From NCBI RefSeq assembly GCF_040892545.1, contig NZ_CP156079.1, forward strand, positions 5,491,501-5,555,500: DNA of 64,000 bases, written 5' to 3'. Position 1 is the first letter of the stretch. Each line of letters begins with the position of its first letter. Below are positions 34,579 to 43,288 of this stretch, piece after piece. The position numbers and the translations under genes were made by a program. Below the pieces are notes generated by a model. The model searched no databases. It worked only from the letters and a program-made list of their open reading frames with translations, and was not told the origin of the DNA. This stretch comes from Paracidovorax avenae (GTDB lineage Bacteria > Pseudomonadota > Gammaproteobacteria > Burkholderiales > Burkholderiaceae_C).

Positions 34579-36318
34579 ATGTCCCTGAACCATTTCCTGC
34601 GCCTCATCGGCATCGTGCTGGCCACCGTGACGGCCCTGCTGGCCGCGCATGCCAGCTGGGGGCAATGGCGCTCGTGGCGCGCGGCAGACGCCGGATCGCG
34701 CGCGCTCGCGGACCTCGGCCTGGGCCTGGTGGCGACCGAGCGGGTGTCGCGCGAGCGGGGCCCGACGAACGCACGCCTCGGCGCACCCGATGGAACGCCC
34801 GATCCGCAGGCCGTCGCCGCCCTGGCGCAGGCGCGGGAAAACACCGACCAGGCCATGGCGCAGCTGCGCGCCATGCTGGCCGCACGGACGCAGGTGCCGC
34901 ACATGGACGCCCTGCTGGCCGGAGCGGACGACACCGCACAGGCACTCGCCCGCGCACGGGCGGCGGCCGACAGGGTCATCGCCCTCCCCCATGCCCTGCG
35001 CACGCCCGAGGCCGTGCGCGCCAGCGTCTATGGCCTGGTGGCCATCGTGCCGCAGCTCGCGCCGGTCAACAGCGCCCTGATCCAGGCCGTGCGGACGGCC
35101 CAGCCTTCCATGGACGGCGACACGCAGGTGCTTCGCATCACGGCGGAGCTGCGCGAGCACGCGGGCCTGCTCGGATCGCACTTCACCGCCGCGCTGGCGA
35201 AGCAGCGGCCGTTCACGGCCGAAGAACGCAATGCCATCGAACAGACCCGCGGACGCATCATGGCGCTGCAGTTCCTGCTGGAGCAGCGCCTGGCCCGCCA
35301 GGACGCCCCGCCCGACATCGCCCAGGCCTGGGAAGCCGTGGACAGCGGCTACTTCGGCCATGCGGCGCGGGACATCGTCGCGCCCGTGCTGGCGGCCGGC
35401 GAGCAGGACGGGCGCTATGGCATCACCACCGCGCAGTTCGCGGAGCGCTATGTGCCCGAACTGGGCAAGGTGGTGGCACTGCGCGACCGGCTGATGGCGC
35501 GGCTGCAGGCCGACGCGCTCGCCGCCCGGGAGCGCGCCCTGCACAGCCTCGTGGAGGTGGTGGGCGCATCGGTCCTGCTCTGGGCCATCCTCGCGGGCAC
35601 GCTGGCCGTGCTGCACGCCCGCGTGCTGCGCCCCCTGGCCCAGACGACCCAGGCCCTGCAGGATCTGGCCCGCAACCGCCTGGACGCCCCGCTGCCCCGG
35701 CCCGCGGCCAACGACGAGATCGCCGCGGTGATCGGCGCCGTGCGGGCATTGCAGGAGCACACGCAGGCCCGGCAGGTGCTCGAGCGCGAGCGCGACGGCC
35801 TCATCGCGCAGCTGCGCGAGCAATCGCTCACCGATTTCCTCACGGGGCTGCCCAACCGGCGCGCGTTTTTCGCGGCGGCGCGCGAACGCGTCGCGCAGGC
35901 TCGGCAGCAGCGCTTCGACGTCGCCCTGATGCTGCTGGACGTGGACCTCTTCAAGAGCTTCAACGACCGCGCGGGGCATGCCGCCGGGGACGAGGCGCTG
36001 CGGGCCGTGGCACGCGCGGTGCGCAACACCCTGCGCCCGGGCGACCTCGTGGCACGGTATGGAGGCGAGGAATTCGTGGTGCTGCTCGGCCCCTGCGCGG
36101 GCCGCGAGGGCGCAGCCTGCGCCGAGCGCCTGCGCCACGCCATCGAGACGGCGCCGGTCGTCCTGCCCTCGGGTGAGCACTTCCGGCTCACGGCCAGCGT
36201 CGGCGTGGCCGTCTCCCAGCGACACGGCCTGGTGCTGGACCACCTGCTTTCGGAAGCGGACACCGCCCTCTACCGGGCCAAGGACCGGGGCCGCAACCGG
36301 GTCGAGGAAGCCGCCTGA
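34579..36318 (+). CDS. Membrane-bound GGDEF diguanylate cyclase
   Basis: 579 residues: an N-terminal transmembrane helix (about 8-25), a long helical periplasmic sensor region (about 30-325), a second helix (about 330-352, ASVLLWAILAGTLAVLHA), a HAMP-like linker and a GGDEF domain. The active site GGEEF lies at 495-499; the I-site RPGD is exactly five residues before it. It should make c-di-GMP in response to a periplasmic signal. It converges with the riboflavin synthase gene, 25 bases apart. Confidence 0.94.
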   Translation: MSLNHFLRLIGIVLATVTALLAAHASWGQWRSWRAADAGSRALADLGLGLVATERVSRERGPTNARLGAPDGTPDPQAVAALAQARENTDQAMAQLRAMLAARTQVPHMDALLAGADDTAQALARARAAADRVIALPHALRTPEAVRASVYGLVAIVPQLAPVNSALIQAVRTAQPSMDGDTQVLRITAELREHAGLLGSHFTAALAKQRPFTAEERNAIEQTRGRIMALQFLLEQRLARQDAPPDIAQAWEAVDSGYFGHAARDIVAPVLAAGEQDGRYGITTAQFAERYVPELGKVVALRDRLMARLQADALAARERALHSLVEVVGASVLLWAILAGTLAVLHARVLRPLAQTTQALQDLARNRLDAPLPRPAANDEIAAVIGAVRALQEHTQARQVLERERDGLIAQLREQSLTDFLTGLPNRRAFFAAARERVAQARQQRFDVALMLLDVDLFKSFNDRAGHAAGDEALRAVARAVRNTLRPGDLVARYGGEEFVVLLGPCAGREGAACAERLRHAIETAPVVLPSGEHFRLTASVGVAVSQRHGLVLDHLLSEADTALYRAKDRGRNRVEEAA

Positions 36319-36343
36319 AGGCGGGCCGGCGGCGCGCCGCGCT

Positions 36344-37051
36344 TCAGCGCTGCAGGGCGGCCGGAGGGCGCACGAAGTCGTCCAGCGACAGGCCCTTCTC
36401 CCGCAGCAGCGCTTCCAGCACCGGGCGCAGCTCGCCGAGGCTTTCCTCCACCGCCTCGCGCACCGTGTCCACCACGACCTGGGTGCTGCGCTCGATCTCC
36501 ACGTTGAGCGTGTCGCCCGCGCGCAGGTCTTCGAACACCGTGGCACGGCGCGTCTCGGGAATCAGCCAGACCTCGAACCATCCTTCGGCACGGTTCACCT
36601 CCGCCACGGTCAGGCTGGCGCCGTGCAGGGCGATGTAGCCCTTGGCGAAGACATAGCGGCGGAACGGGGCCGGCACCGCCACGCGCCACACGCGGTTGTT
36701 CTCGGAATCGCGCACGCTCTGCAGGGTGGCCGCGAAATCGATGTGTCCCGACAGCGGATGGCCGCCGATCTCCGCGCCGTCGCGGGCCGCCCGCTCCACG
36801 TTCACGCGCCGGCCGGCCGCATAGCCGCCCAGCGTGGTCACGTTCAGGCTCTGCAGCATCACGTCGAAGGCGGCCGACGTGGGCGAGACCAGGCGCGTCA
36901 CCGTGAGGCACACGCCATCCACCGCGACGCTGGCGCCGATGGCGAGCCCTTCGCAGAAGCCCGGGGGAAACTCGATCACGAAGGTGCGCAGCCCTTCGCG
37001 GTCCTGCAGTTCGGCAAGGGTGGCGGTGGCTTGGACGATGCCTGTGAACAT
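36344..37051 (-). CDS. ribC: Riboflavin synthase alpha subunit
   Basis: 235 residues of two similar lumazine-binding repeats. It begins MFTGIVQATA and contains GASVAVDGVCLTV, GGHPLSGHID, SENNRVWR and KGYIALHGASLTV, all close to E. coli riboflavin synthase. The enzyme dismutates two 6,7-dimethyl-8-ribityllumazines to riboflavin. It is somewhat longer (235 against about 213), with an extra C-terminal helix ending in ALQR. The gene lies outside any visible rib operon. Confidence 0.92.
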   Translation of the reverse strand: MFTGIVQATATLAELQDREGLRTFVIEFPPGFCEGLAIGASVAVDGVCLTVTRLVSPTSAAFDVMLQSLNVTTLGGYAAGRRVNVERAARDGAEIGGHPLSGHIDFAATLQSVRDSENNRVWRVAVPAPFRRYVFAKGYIALHGASLTVAEVNRAEGWFEVWLIPETRRATVFEDLRAGDTLNVEIERSTQVVVDTVREAVEESLGELRPVLEALLREKGLSLDDFVRPPAALQR

Positions 37052-37134
37052 GGCGCGGATCTCTGTGGATGAAGGAAGCGGGAAGCGCCGGGCATTGTGC
37101 CACCGGGGCCCCGGCCCCGCTCCGGCAGGGGCGC

Positions 37135-39339
37135 TCAGGAGGAAGGCAGGCCGGAGCCCAGGGAAGCGGCCACGCGTGCCGCGAGCACGTCCAGGTCGAA
37201 AGGCTTGGTGAGCACGCCCATGCCGGGGTCCAGGTCGCGCTCGCCGATCACGGCCTGCTCCGCGTAGCCGGTGATGAACAGCACGGGCAGGCCCGGGCGC
37301 AGCGCGCGTCCGGCGTCGGCCACCTGGCGGCCGTTCATGCCGCCGGGCAGGCCCACGTCGGTGAGCAGGAGATCGAGCGGCCCGGCCTCGCGCAGCATCT
37401 CCAGCGCAGAAGGCCCGTCCTCGGCCTCGAGCACGCGGTATCCCTGTTCGCGCAGCGATTCCGCCACCGTGGAGCGCACGGCAGGCTCGTCATCCACCAG
37501 CAGGACCGCCGGCATGTCGCGGCCCGTCCCTGACACGGACGCCCGTGCCTGCCCGGAAAGCGGCGCGGCGGCGCCCGGGCCGGCTGGCAGTTCTGCATCC
37601 GCGCCGGCATGGCGCGGCAGCCAGAGCGTGATCGTTGTTCCCTGCCCGGCCGTCGAAGCGATGCGGGCGGAACCGCCCGACTGCTGGGCGAAACCATAGA
37701 CCATGGACAGCCCCAGGCCGGTGCCCTGCCCCAGGGGCTTGGTGGTGAAGAAGGGCTCGAAGGCCCGTGCCGCCACGTCCGGCGCCATGCCCTCGCCGGT
37801 ATCGGCCACCGACAGCGCGACATACTCACCCGGCGGCAGGTCGGTGGCGCGGCGCATGTGCGCCCCGTCGCCGGGCTGGCAGGCGTCATGGTTGGCGGTG
37901 GCGATGCGCAGGGTGCCGCCGCGGGGCATCGCATCGCGGGCGTTGATGCACAGGTTCAGCAGCGAATTCTCGATCTGCCCGGCATCGGCCCGCACCATCC
38001 AGAGCCCTGCGGCAGGCTCGAAGCGCACCGCGATGGCGGGGCCCACGGTGCGCTGCACCAGCTCCAGCAGGTCCGCGACGAGCTGGTTCAGGTCCACCAC
38101 GACGGGCGCCAGGGTCTGGCGCCGGGAAAACGCGAGCAGGCGGTGCGTGAGCGATGCCGCCCGCTTGGCGGAGCGGTGCGCCGTGTCGATGCAGCGCTCC
38201 ATGTCGGCCACGCGTCCCTGGGACACGCGCAGCCGCAGCAGGTCCAGGCTCGCCATGATGCCCGCCAGCAGGTTGTTGAAGTCGTGCGCGATGCCGCCGG
38301 TGAGCTGCCCCACGGCCTCCATCTTCTGGGCCTGGCGCAATGCCTCCTCCGCGGCCATCAGTTCGCGCGTGCGCTCTTCGACCTTGGTTTCCAGCGTATC
38401 GGCCAGCACGCGCAACTGCTGCTCCGCGGTGCGCCGCTGCACGGCCATGCGCGTGCGGTGGGCCACGCTGCGGATCAGCGCCAGTTCATCCTCGGACCAC
38501 TCCCGCGGTACCGGGTGGTTCAGGAACAGCATCGCCACGAGCCGCCCGCCCTCGATCAGCGGCAGGTTGACCAGCGCCCCCGCCTGCACCGCCCGCAGGG
38601 CGGGCACGTGGCTGGCGGTGCGCTCGTCGGTGGACACATCGTTCACGATGACGATGTGGCCGCGCAGCAGGTCCTCGTAGAACCGGCCGTAGTGGGGAAG
38701 ATGGTGCCTGCCCACGGCCGTGGACATGCCCAGGGATGTCCAGTCGCGCACGATGGTGACGGTGTTCGTCTCGTCGATGTCCCCGTAGCCCGCGCGCCCC
38801 ACGCCGAGGGTCTCGCCCAGCAGGCGCGCGGCGGCGTAGGCCATGTCGGCGGGGTCTTCGAGCGAGCGGAAACTGTCGTCGAGCTGCAGCAGCGCCTGGG
38901 TGCGGCGCTCGGCGAGCGTCTGTTCGGTGACGTCCTGGGCCGTGCCCGCGATGCGCAGGCTGCGGCCGGCAACACCGCCCTGCACCTGGGCCAGCACCTT
39001 GAGCCAGCGCACCTGGCCGTCCGCGCGCCGGATGCGGTGGTCGAGCGCGTACTCCTGGCGCTGCGCGATGCTGTGCCCGAAGGCGGCCCGCACGCGCGCG
39101 GCATCTTCGGGATGCACCGACGCCACCACGGCCCGCCAGCTCAGCGGCTGCTCGGCAGGCAGGCCGAAATGCTCGCGGCAGACTTCGGAACTGGTGAGCG
39201 CGAACGTCTCCAGGTCCAGCTCCCACAGGCCGATGCGTCCCGCGATTGCGGCGAAGCGCAGGTGCGCCTCCCGCTCCTCGAGCGCACGCACGCGCTGCCC
39301 CGCGACGGCGAGCGGCACCGGGGCATAGCTGCCAGGCAC
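37135..39339 (-). CDS. Hybrid sensor histidine kinase (PAS-GAF-HisKA-HATPase-REC)
   Basis: About 734 residues. Order: PAS_3-like sensor (about 25-145), GAF (about 150-305), coiled coil (about 305-345), HisKA with the H-box GGIAHDFNNLLAG (phosphorylated His352), HATPase (N-box NLCINARDAM; DTGEGM; GTGLGLS), and a C-terminal receiver domain with LLTDVGLPGG and the switch Lys in TKPFD. No membrane segments, so it is cytoplasmic. No response regulator gene adjoins; the receiver may act alone or on a distant phosphotransferase. The start is uncertain: GTG at 39339 is chosen; GTG at 39423 is also in frame. Confidence 0.92.
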   Translation of the reverse strand: MPGSYAPVPLAVAGQRVRALEEREAHLRFAAIAGRIGLWELDLETFALTSSEVCREHFGLPAEQPLSWRAVVASVHPEDAARVRAAFGHSIAQRQEYALDHRIRRADGQVRWLKVLAQVQGGVAGRSLRIAGTAQDVTEQTLAERRTQALLQLDDSFRSLEDPADMAYAAARLLGETLGVGRAGYGDIDETNTVTIVRDWTSLGMSTAVGRHHLPHYGRFYEDLLRGHIVIVNDVSTDERTASHVPALRAVQAGALVNLPLIEGGRLVAMLFLNHPVPREWSEDELALIRSVAHRTRMAVQRRTAEQQLRVLADTLETKVEERTRELMAAEEALRQAQKMEAVGQLTGGIAHDFNNLLAGIMASLDLLRLRVSQGRVADMERCIDTAHRSAKRAASLTHRLLAFSRRQTLAPVVVDLNQLVADLLELVQRTVGPAIAVRFEPAAGLWMVRADAGQIENSLLNLCINARDAMPRGGTLRIATANHDACQPGDGAHMRRATDLPPGEYVALSVADTGEGMAPDVAARAFEPFFTTKPLGQGTGLGLSMVYGFAQQSGGSARIASTAGQGTTITLWLPRHAGADAELPAGPGAAAPLSGQARASVSGTGRDMPAVLLVDDEPAVRSTVAESLREQGYRVLEAEDGPSALEMLREAGPLDLLLTDVGLPGGMNGRQVADAGRALRPGLPVLFITGYAEQAVIGERDLDPGMGVLTKPFDLDVLAARVAASLGSGLPSS

Positions 39340-39548
39340 GGGATCGTCATCCCCCCCGGGCGTGGGTGGCTGCGGAGGAACGGGCGACAGGGTCAAAGGA
39401 CGGAAGCTCCCCAAACGGGCCACCGGGCCGGCCGCGTCGGACGACCGGCACCACGATGGCGCAAACGTGGGAGATTGTGACGCAACTGCGGCCCGGCCTC
39501 GTTGCAGGGCGCAACAGCAGGCCCGCCCACATCCACCCGGGCCGGCCC

Positions 39549-40913
39549 TCAGCGGGCGCGCAACAGATCTCCGGCCTCGATCAGCACCAGCTCGTTGTCG
39601 TCGGCGCGGTCGGGCTCGCGGCTGGAACTGAAAGGCAGGTTGTTGTCGTTGCCCGCCACGATGTGCGTGGCATCCACGATGTCCACGTTCTCGATGGTGA
39701 AGAACGGGAAGGCGAGCACGCCGCCCGTCAGGGGCTTGCGGGCGATGCGCTTCGGGTCCTGGATGTTCAGCAGGTCGATGTAGCCCACCTTGCGCAGCGG
39801 GCCGCCCGCGTTGGCGTCGGTCAGCTCCACCTTGTACACGCGCTTGAACTTCGCCACGTCGTGGAAGCAGTCCATGCGCTTCTGGCCCTCGGGGCAGGCC
39901 TTGTCGGGCGTGCCCTCGCCGTTGTCGCGCTCGATGACGAGGCCCATGGCGGGGCCGATCATGTTGAAGTCGCCGATGGCATTCTGGTTGGCTTCCAGCA
40001 CGTACTTCCAGTGGCGGCCGGTCCATTTCTCCTGCCGCACGTCGAACTCCAGCACGCGCAGGTATTGCCGGCCGCCGTCCACGGATTCATAGGCCTTGGC
40101 GGATTCGTCCCACACCGGGCCTTCGAGCAACGCGTACAGCCTGCTGCCGTCGGGGCTCGAAGCCATGCCCTCGAAGCCCTTCGAGCGCTTGATGTCGAAG
40201 GCCGGGGCCTTGGCGTCGGGCGCAGCGGCGGTGGTGACGGCGGGATGGTCGGGCGAGCGCACCACGCGGCCGTCCACCTGGGTATCGAACACCGCCAGCA
40301 CCTTGCCGTCCAGGTCGGCCTTGATGAGGAACGGGCCGAACTCGTCGCCGATCCAGAGCGCGCCGCCGGCGAACTGGAAGCTCTCGGGATCGAAGTCGGC
40401 GCCGGTCAGGTAGCGCTCCTTCGTGCCCTCCTCGGCGATGCGGAACGGCACCTTCCTGTCGGGATCATGCAGGAACACGGTCTTCAGGCGCTGGAACTGC
40501 CCGGTCTTGAAGTCCACCGCGTAGTGGTTCAGGTAGAGCATGAAGTCCGGCGAATTCGCCTTGGCGCCTGCACCGTTGTCCGTCAGGATCCAGAAGGTGC
40601 CGTCGGCCATGCGCTTGATGCCCGAGTGGCCCTGCAGCGGCTGGCCCTGGAACGGCAGCGAGACACCCGTGGGCCGGCCGGCGGACATGCCTTCGACGGT
40701 GCCCACGGCATCCACGCGCCGCGGGGTGGTGAATTTGCCGCTGGTGCGCAGGTCCGCCGGTGCGTCCGGTGGCGCGGGGATGAAGGACTGCGCCGGCAGC
40801 ACGGCGTGGCCGGCGAGCGTGGCGGGATAGGCGGCCGGCTCGGCATGGACGCACGGCAGTGCGGCGAAGGCGAGAGCGGCGGCCAGCGTGGCGGAGCGGA
40901 AAGCGGCAGGCAT
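39549..40913 (-). CDS. Esterase-like activity of phytase family protein (secreted)
   Basis: A 454-residue exported protein: a signal peptide (residues 1-24, ending PCVHA) then a beta-propeller-like domain. The stretches GHSGIKRMADGTFWILTDNGAG, LTGADFDPESFQFAGGALWIGDEFGPFLIKAD and SKGFEGMASSPDGSRLYALLEG are hallmarks of the family. Members are periplasmic or extracellular esterases/phosphoesterases. Substrate unknown. No operon partner is evident; the DUF2127 gene lies 53 bases upstream on the same strand. Confidence 0.9.
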   Translation of the reverse strand: MPAAFRSATLAAALAFAALPCVHAEPAAYPATLAGHAVLPAQSFIPAPPDAPADLRTSGKFTTPRRVDAVGTVEGMSAGRPTGVSLPFQGQPLQGHSGIKRMADGTFWILTDNGAGAKANSPDFMLYLNHYAVDFKTGQFQRLKTVFLHDPDRKVPFRIAEEGTKERYLTGADFDPESFQFAGGALWIGDEFGPFLIKADLDGKVLAVFDTQVDGRVVRSPDHPAVTTAAAPDAKAPAFDIKRSKGFEGMASSPDGSRLYALLEGPVWDESAKAYESVDGGRQYLRVLEFDVRQEKWTGRHWKYVLEANQNAIGDFNMIGPAMGLVIERDNGEGTPDKACPEGQKRMDCFHDVAKFKRVYKVELTDANAGGPLRKVGYIDLLNIQDPKRIARKPLTGGVLAFPFFTIENVDIVDATHIVAGNDNNLPFSSSREPDRADDNELVLIEAGDLLRAR

Positions 40914-40966
40914 GCGGGATGTCGTGTCGATGGCGGATGAGGCCGCCACGATGCCGCCTTTCAGTG

Positions 40967-41518
40967 TCAGGCCGGTGACGCGGCCTGCCCGGGCCGCGTC
41001 CGGAGCCGCCAGGCCAGGTAGCCCACCACCCCCGCGTTGAACGCGATCACCAGGGCCGCGGCCCACGAAGGCCGGTGCAGCCAATGCCAGAGCTCGAACG
41101 GGATGTACAGGCCGCCCGACAGCGCTCCCAGCGCCTCGCCCCAGGCCCGGTCCTTCCACAGGCCGTACGCCTCCGTGAAGCGCAGGGCCGCGTAGGCGGT
41201 GACGGCCAGCATCAGCCACCGGAAATCCTCGTGCGCGAGCAGATCTAGCCGGGACAGCAGCATCTCCGGGTAGCGCTCGCCCGGGTTCAGGCCCACATGC
41301 CCGATCAGGGACACCGCGGCGTGGTGCAGGTCGTGGTGCAGCAGGCCGAGCAGGCCCAGGCCGGCCATGAGCGCGACCACACCCTTGACGGCTTCCAGCG
41401 TGGCGATGGTCCGCAGGGCCCGCTGCCCGGCGACATCGCCGCTGCCGTGGCGGCCCTGCGCGCCCGCGCCGGCAGGCAGGTCGGATGCGGATACGGTCAC
41501 GTCGTGGGGCTGGGGCAT
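40967..41518 (-). CDS. DUF2127 membrane protein
   Basis: A 183-residue membrane protein of family DUF2127, seen in LEAVKGVVALMAGLGLLGLLHHDLHHAA and GHVGLNPGERYPEMLL. About four helices. Function unknown. ATG at 41518 (MPQPHDV) is preferred; ATG at 41551 would add 11 residues. The N-terminal 40 residues are polar and low in complexity. Confidence 0.88.
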   Translation of the reverse strand: MPQPHDVTVSASDLPAGAGAQGRHGSGDVAGQRALRTIATLEAVKGVVALMAGLGLLGLLHHDLHHAAVSLIGHVGLNPGERYPEMLLSRLDLLAHEDFRWLMLAVTAYAALRFTEAYGLWKDRAWGEALGALSGGLYIPFELWHWLHRPSWAAALVIAFNAGVVGYLAWRLRTRPGQAASPA

Positions 41519-41659
41519 GGAATGCTCGCGAAAGAAGGGCATGGCTGGCACGGCGCAGCCGTGCCCGGCAGTATCGCCCGGCGGGGCGTCCGGCCCTATA
41601 GGACGCGCGCCCGACCGTGCGCTTCTTCCGGAGCAGGCCGCGCTGGCGGCGGGCGGTCT

Positions 41660-42514
41660 TCAGTCGCCGTGCGTCTCGTGCGTGGCCGCGCTGCCCCGGC
41701 GCCAGTAGCCCGACGCCTTGATCCATTTCGGATGCACGCCGCGCTCGTCCACCAGATGCGCGCGCAGCGCCTTGGCGGCAGCAGTTTCACAGGCCACCCA
41801 CGCATGCACGTCGCCCCCCGGCAGGGGCAGCGCGCGCAGGGCCTCCAGGAGCCGCAGGCCTTCACCCGGGGCCGCTCCCAGGCGGTGGACCCAATGGATG
41901 CGCGCCGCGGCCTGCGTGGGCAGGGGCTGCTCGTCGGCCGGCCCGTCCACCTCGATGAGTGCGAGGGCGGGCGTGCCCGCGGGTAGTTCGGCCAGGCGGC
42001 GGGCGATGGCGGGCAGGGCCGTGTCGTCCCCGACGAGCACGTATCCATCGAAAGCGAGCGGCACGAGCAGCGACCCGCGCGGCCCGCCGATGGCGATGCG
42101 CTGGCCGGGCGCTGCCTGCAGCGCCCAGGCCGTGGCGGGGCCCGCATCGTGCAATGCGAAATCGATGGTGAGGGTGCCGGCCTGTGCATCGTGCAGGCGC
42201 GGCGTGTAGTCGCGCATCGCCGGGCGCGGCGCACCGGGGATTGGGGCACCCTGGGCATCGAAGGCCGGCAGCACGGGTTGGCCGGTGGAGGGGTCGGGCA
42301 GGAACAGCTTCACGTGGTCGTCGAAGCCCGGGCTGTGGAAGCCGGCGAGCTCCTCGCCCTCGAGCGTCACGCGCACGCAGTGGGGCGTGATGCGTTCGGC
42401 GCGCTGCACGGTGAGGGTGCGCAGCCGCAGTTCATGGCGCACGCGCTGCAGCGCGCGGGCCTCCAGTTGGGCAGGGGATGGCTGGGGGGACGTGGAAAGG
42501 GATGTCTGGCTCAT
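41660..42514 (-). CDS. Siderophore-interacting protein / ferric-chelate reductase (YqjH-like)
   Basis: 284 residues: a FAD-binding domain (RDYTPR flavin motif around residue 100; GGPRGSLLVP) and a SIP-type NAD(P)H-binding domain (about 155-280; GDDTALPAIARRL). Such proteins reduce iron in ferric siderophores to release it in the cytoplasm. A PadR-family gene lies 132 bases upstream on the same strand, as yqjI lies beside yqjH in E. coli, where the PadR protein senses nickel/iron and represses both genes. Confidence 0.92.
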   Translation of the reverse strand: MSQTSLSTSPQPSPAQLEARALQRVRHELRLRTLTVQRAERITPHCVRVTLEGEELAGFHSPGFDDHVKLFLPDPSTGQPVLPAFDAQGAPIPGAPRPAMRDYTPRLHDAQAGTLTIDFALHDAGPATAWALQAAPGQRIAIGGPRGSLLVPLAFDGYVLVGDDTALPAIARRLAELPAGTPALALIEVDGPADEQPLPTQAAARIHWVHRLGAAPGEGLRLLEALRALPLPGGDVHAWVACETAAAKALRAHLVDERGVHPKWIKASGYWRRGSAATHETHGD

Positions 42515-42646
42515 GGCGAATCCTTGGGAAGGCCGGCGTGGCCGGCCGGGGTGGAAAAGGTCTGCAGGTGTCGCATCGGGAGCGCCTCCGGGGCCGCCCA
42601 GCGCGCTCTGCGGCGCGTCCGAGGGAATGGCCGGCAGCACGGGCCG

Positions 42647-43162
42647 TCAGAGCCGTTCGATCCGCCGTGCGGCTTCGTCCAGCAGGTCGGCGATGGCGTG
42701 GATCTGCTCCGTATCCAGCGGAGCACCCGCCAGGCGCATGTGCAGGGCCTGGCGCAGGTTGTGCACCGCCCGCTCCACGGGCGCGGGCCGGTGGCCGCGG
42801 TGTGCCATGCCGTCGGCCATGCGCGCGAGCAGGGCATTCACCTCGTCGCGGTGGATGTCCAGGTGGGCCAGTCCCTCGGGCGTGGCGGTGTGCAGCTTGC
42901 GGCCGCCGCCTTCGGCGCTCACGGTGACGTGGCCCAGCTCCTCCAGCAGAGTGAGCGTGGGATAGACCACGCCCGGGCTCGGGCTGTAGCTGCCGCCCAG
43001 TCGCTCCTCTATCGCCTTGATGAGCTCGTAACCGTGGCGCGGCTTGTCCGCGATGAGCTGCAGCAGCACGAGGCGCAGGCCGCCGTGGCCGAAAAAACGG
43101 CCGCCGCCGCGCCGCGGACCGGACGGCGCGCCGCGGGATTCGAGCAGGTCGAGGTCTTTCAT
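42647..43162 (-). CDS. PadR-family transcriptional regulator (YqjI-like)
   Basis: 171 residues with a PadR winged helix (about 28-105: LVLLQLIADKPRHGYELIKAIEERLGG, SPGVVYPTLTLLEELGHV) and a C-terminal helical dimerisation tail. The N terminus lacks the His-rich metal-binding tail of E. coli YqjI, so sensing may differ. It lies upstream of the siderophore reductase gene and is the likely repressor of both. Confidence 0.91.
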   Translation of the reverse strand: MKDLDLLESRGAPSGPRRGGGRFFGHGGLRLVLLQLIADKPRHGYELIKAIEERLGGSYSPSPGVVYPTLTLLEELGHVTVSAEGGGRKLHTATPEGLAHLDIHRDEVNALLARMADGMAHRGHRPAPVERAVHNLRQALHMRLAGAPLDTEQIHAIADLLDEAARRIERL

Positions 43163-43197
43163 GGGGACGTACTCCGATAGAACGATTTATCTAAGAT

Positions 43198-43217
43198 ATA
43201 TCGAATTCATATCGAAT
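43198..43217. promoter_or_regulatory. Direct-repeat candidate operator upstream of padR gene
   Basis: ATATCGAAT occurs twice, at 43198-43206 and 43209-43217, 11 bases apart (one helical turn), in an AT-rich island 36-55 bases upstream of the padR start. The repeat is unlike its GC-rich surroundings. Binding by the PadR protein is inferred. Confidence 0.5.
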
Positions 43218-43288
43218 CACATCTCCCTACCGAAATCCCCTGATCGAGCCAGGGGATTGGCGGCGTCCGCCGCGAAGCCGTTGGGGGA

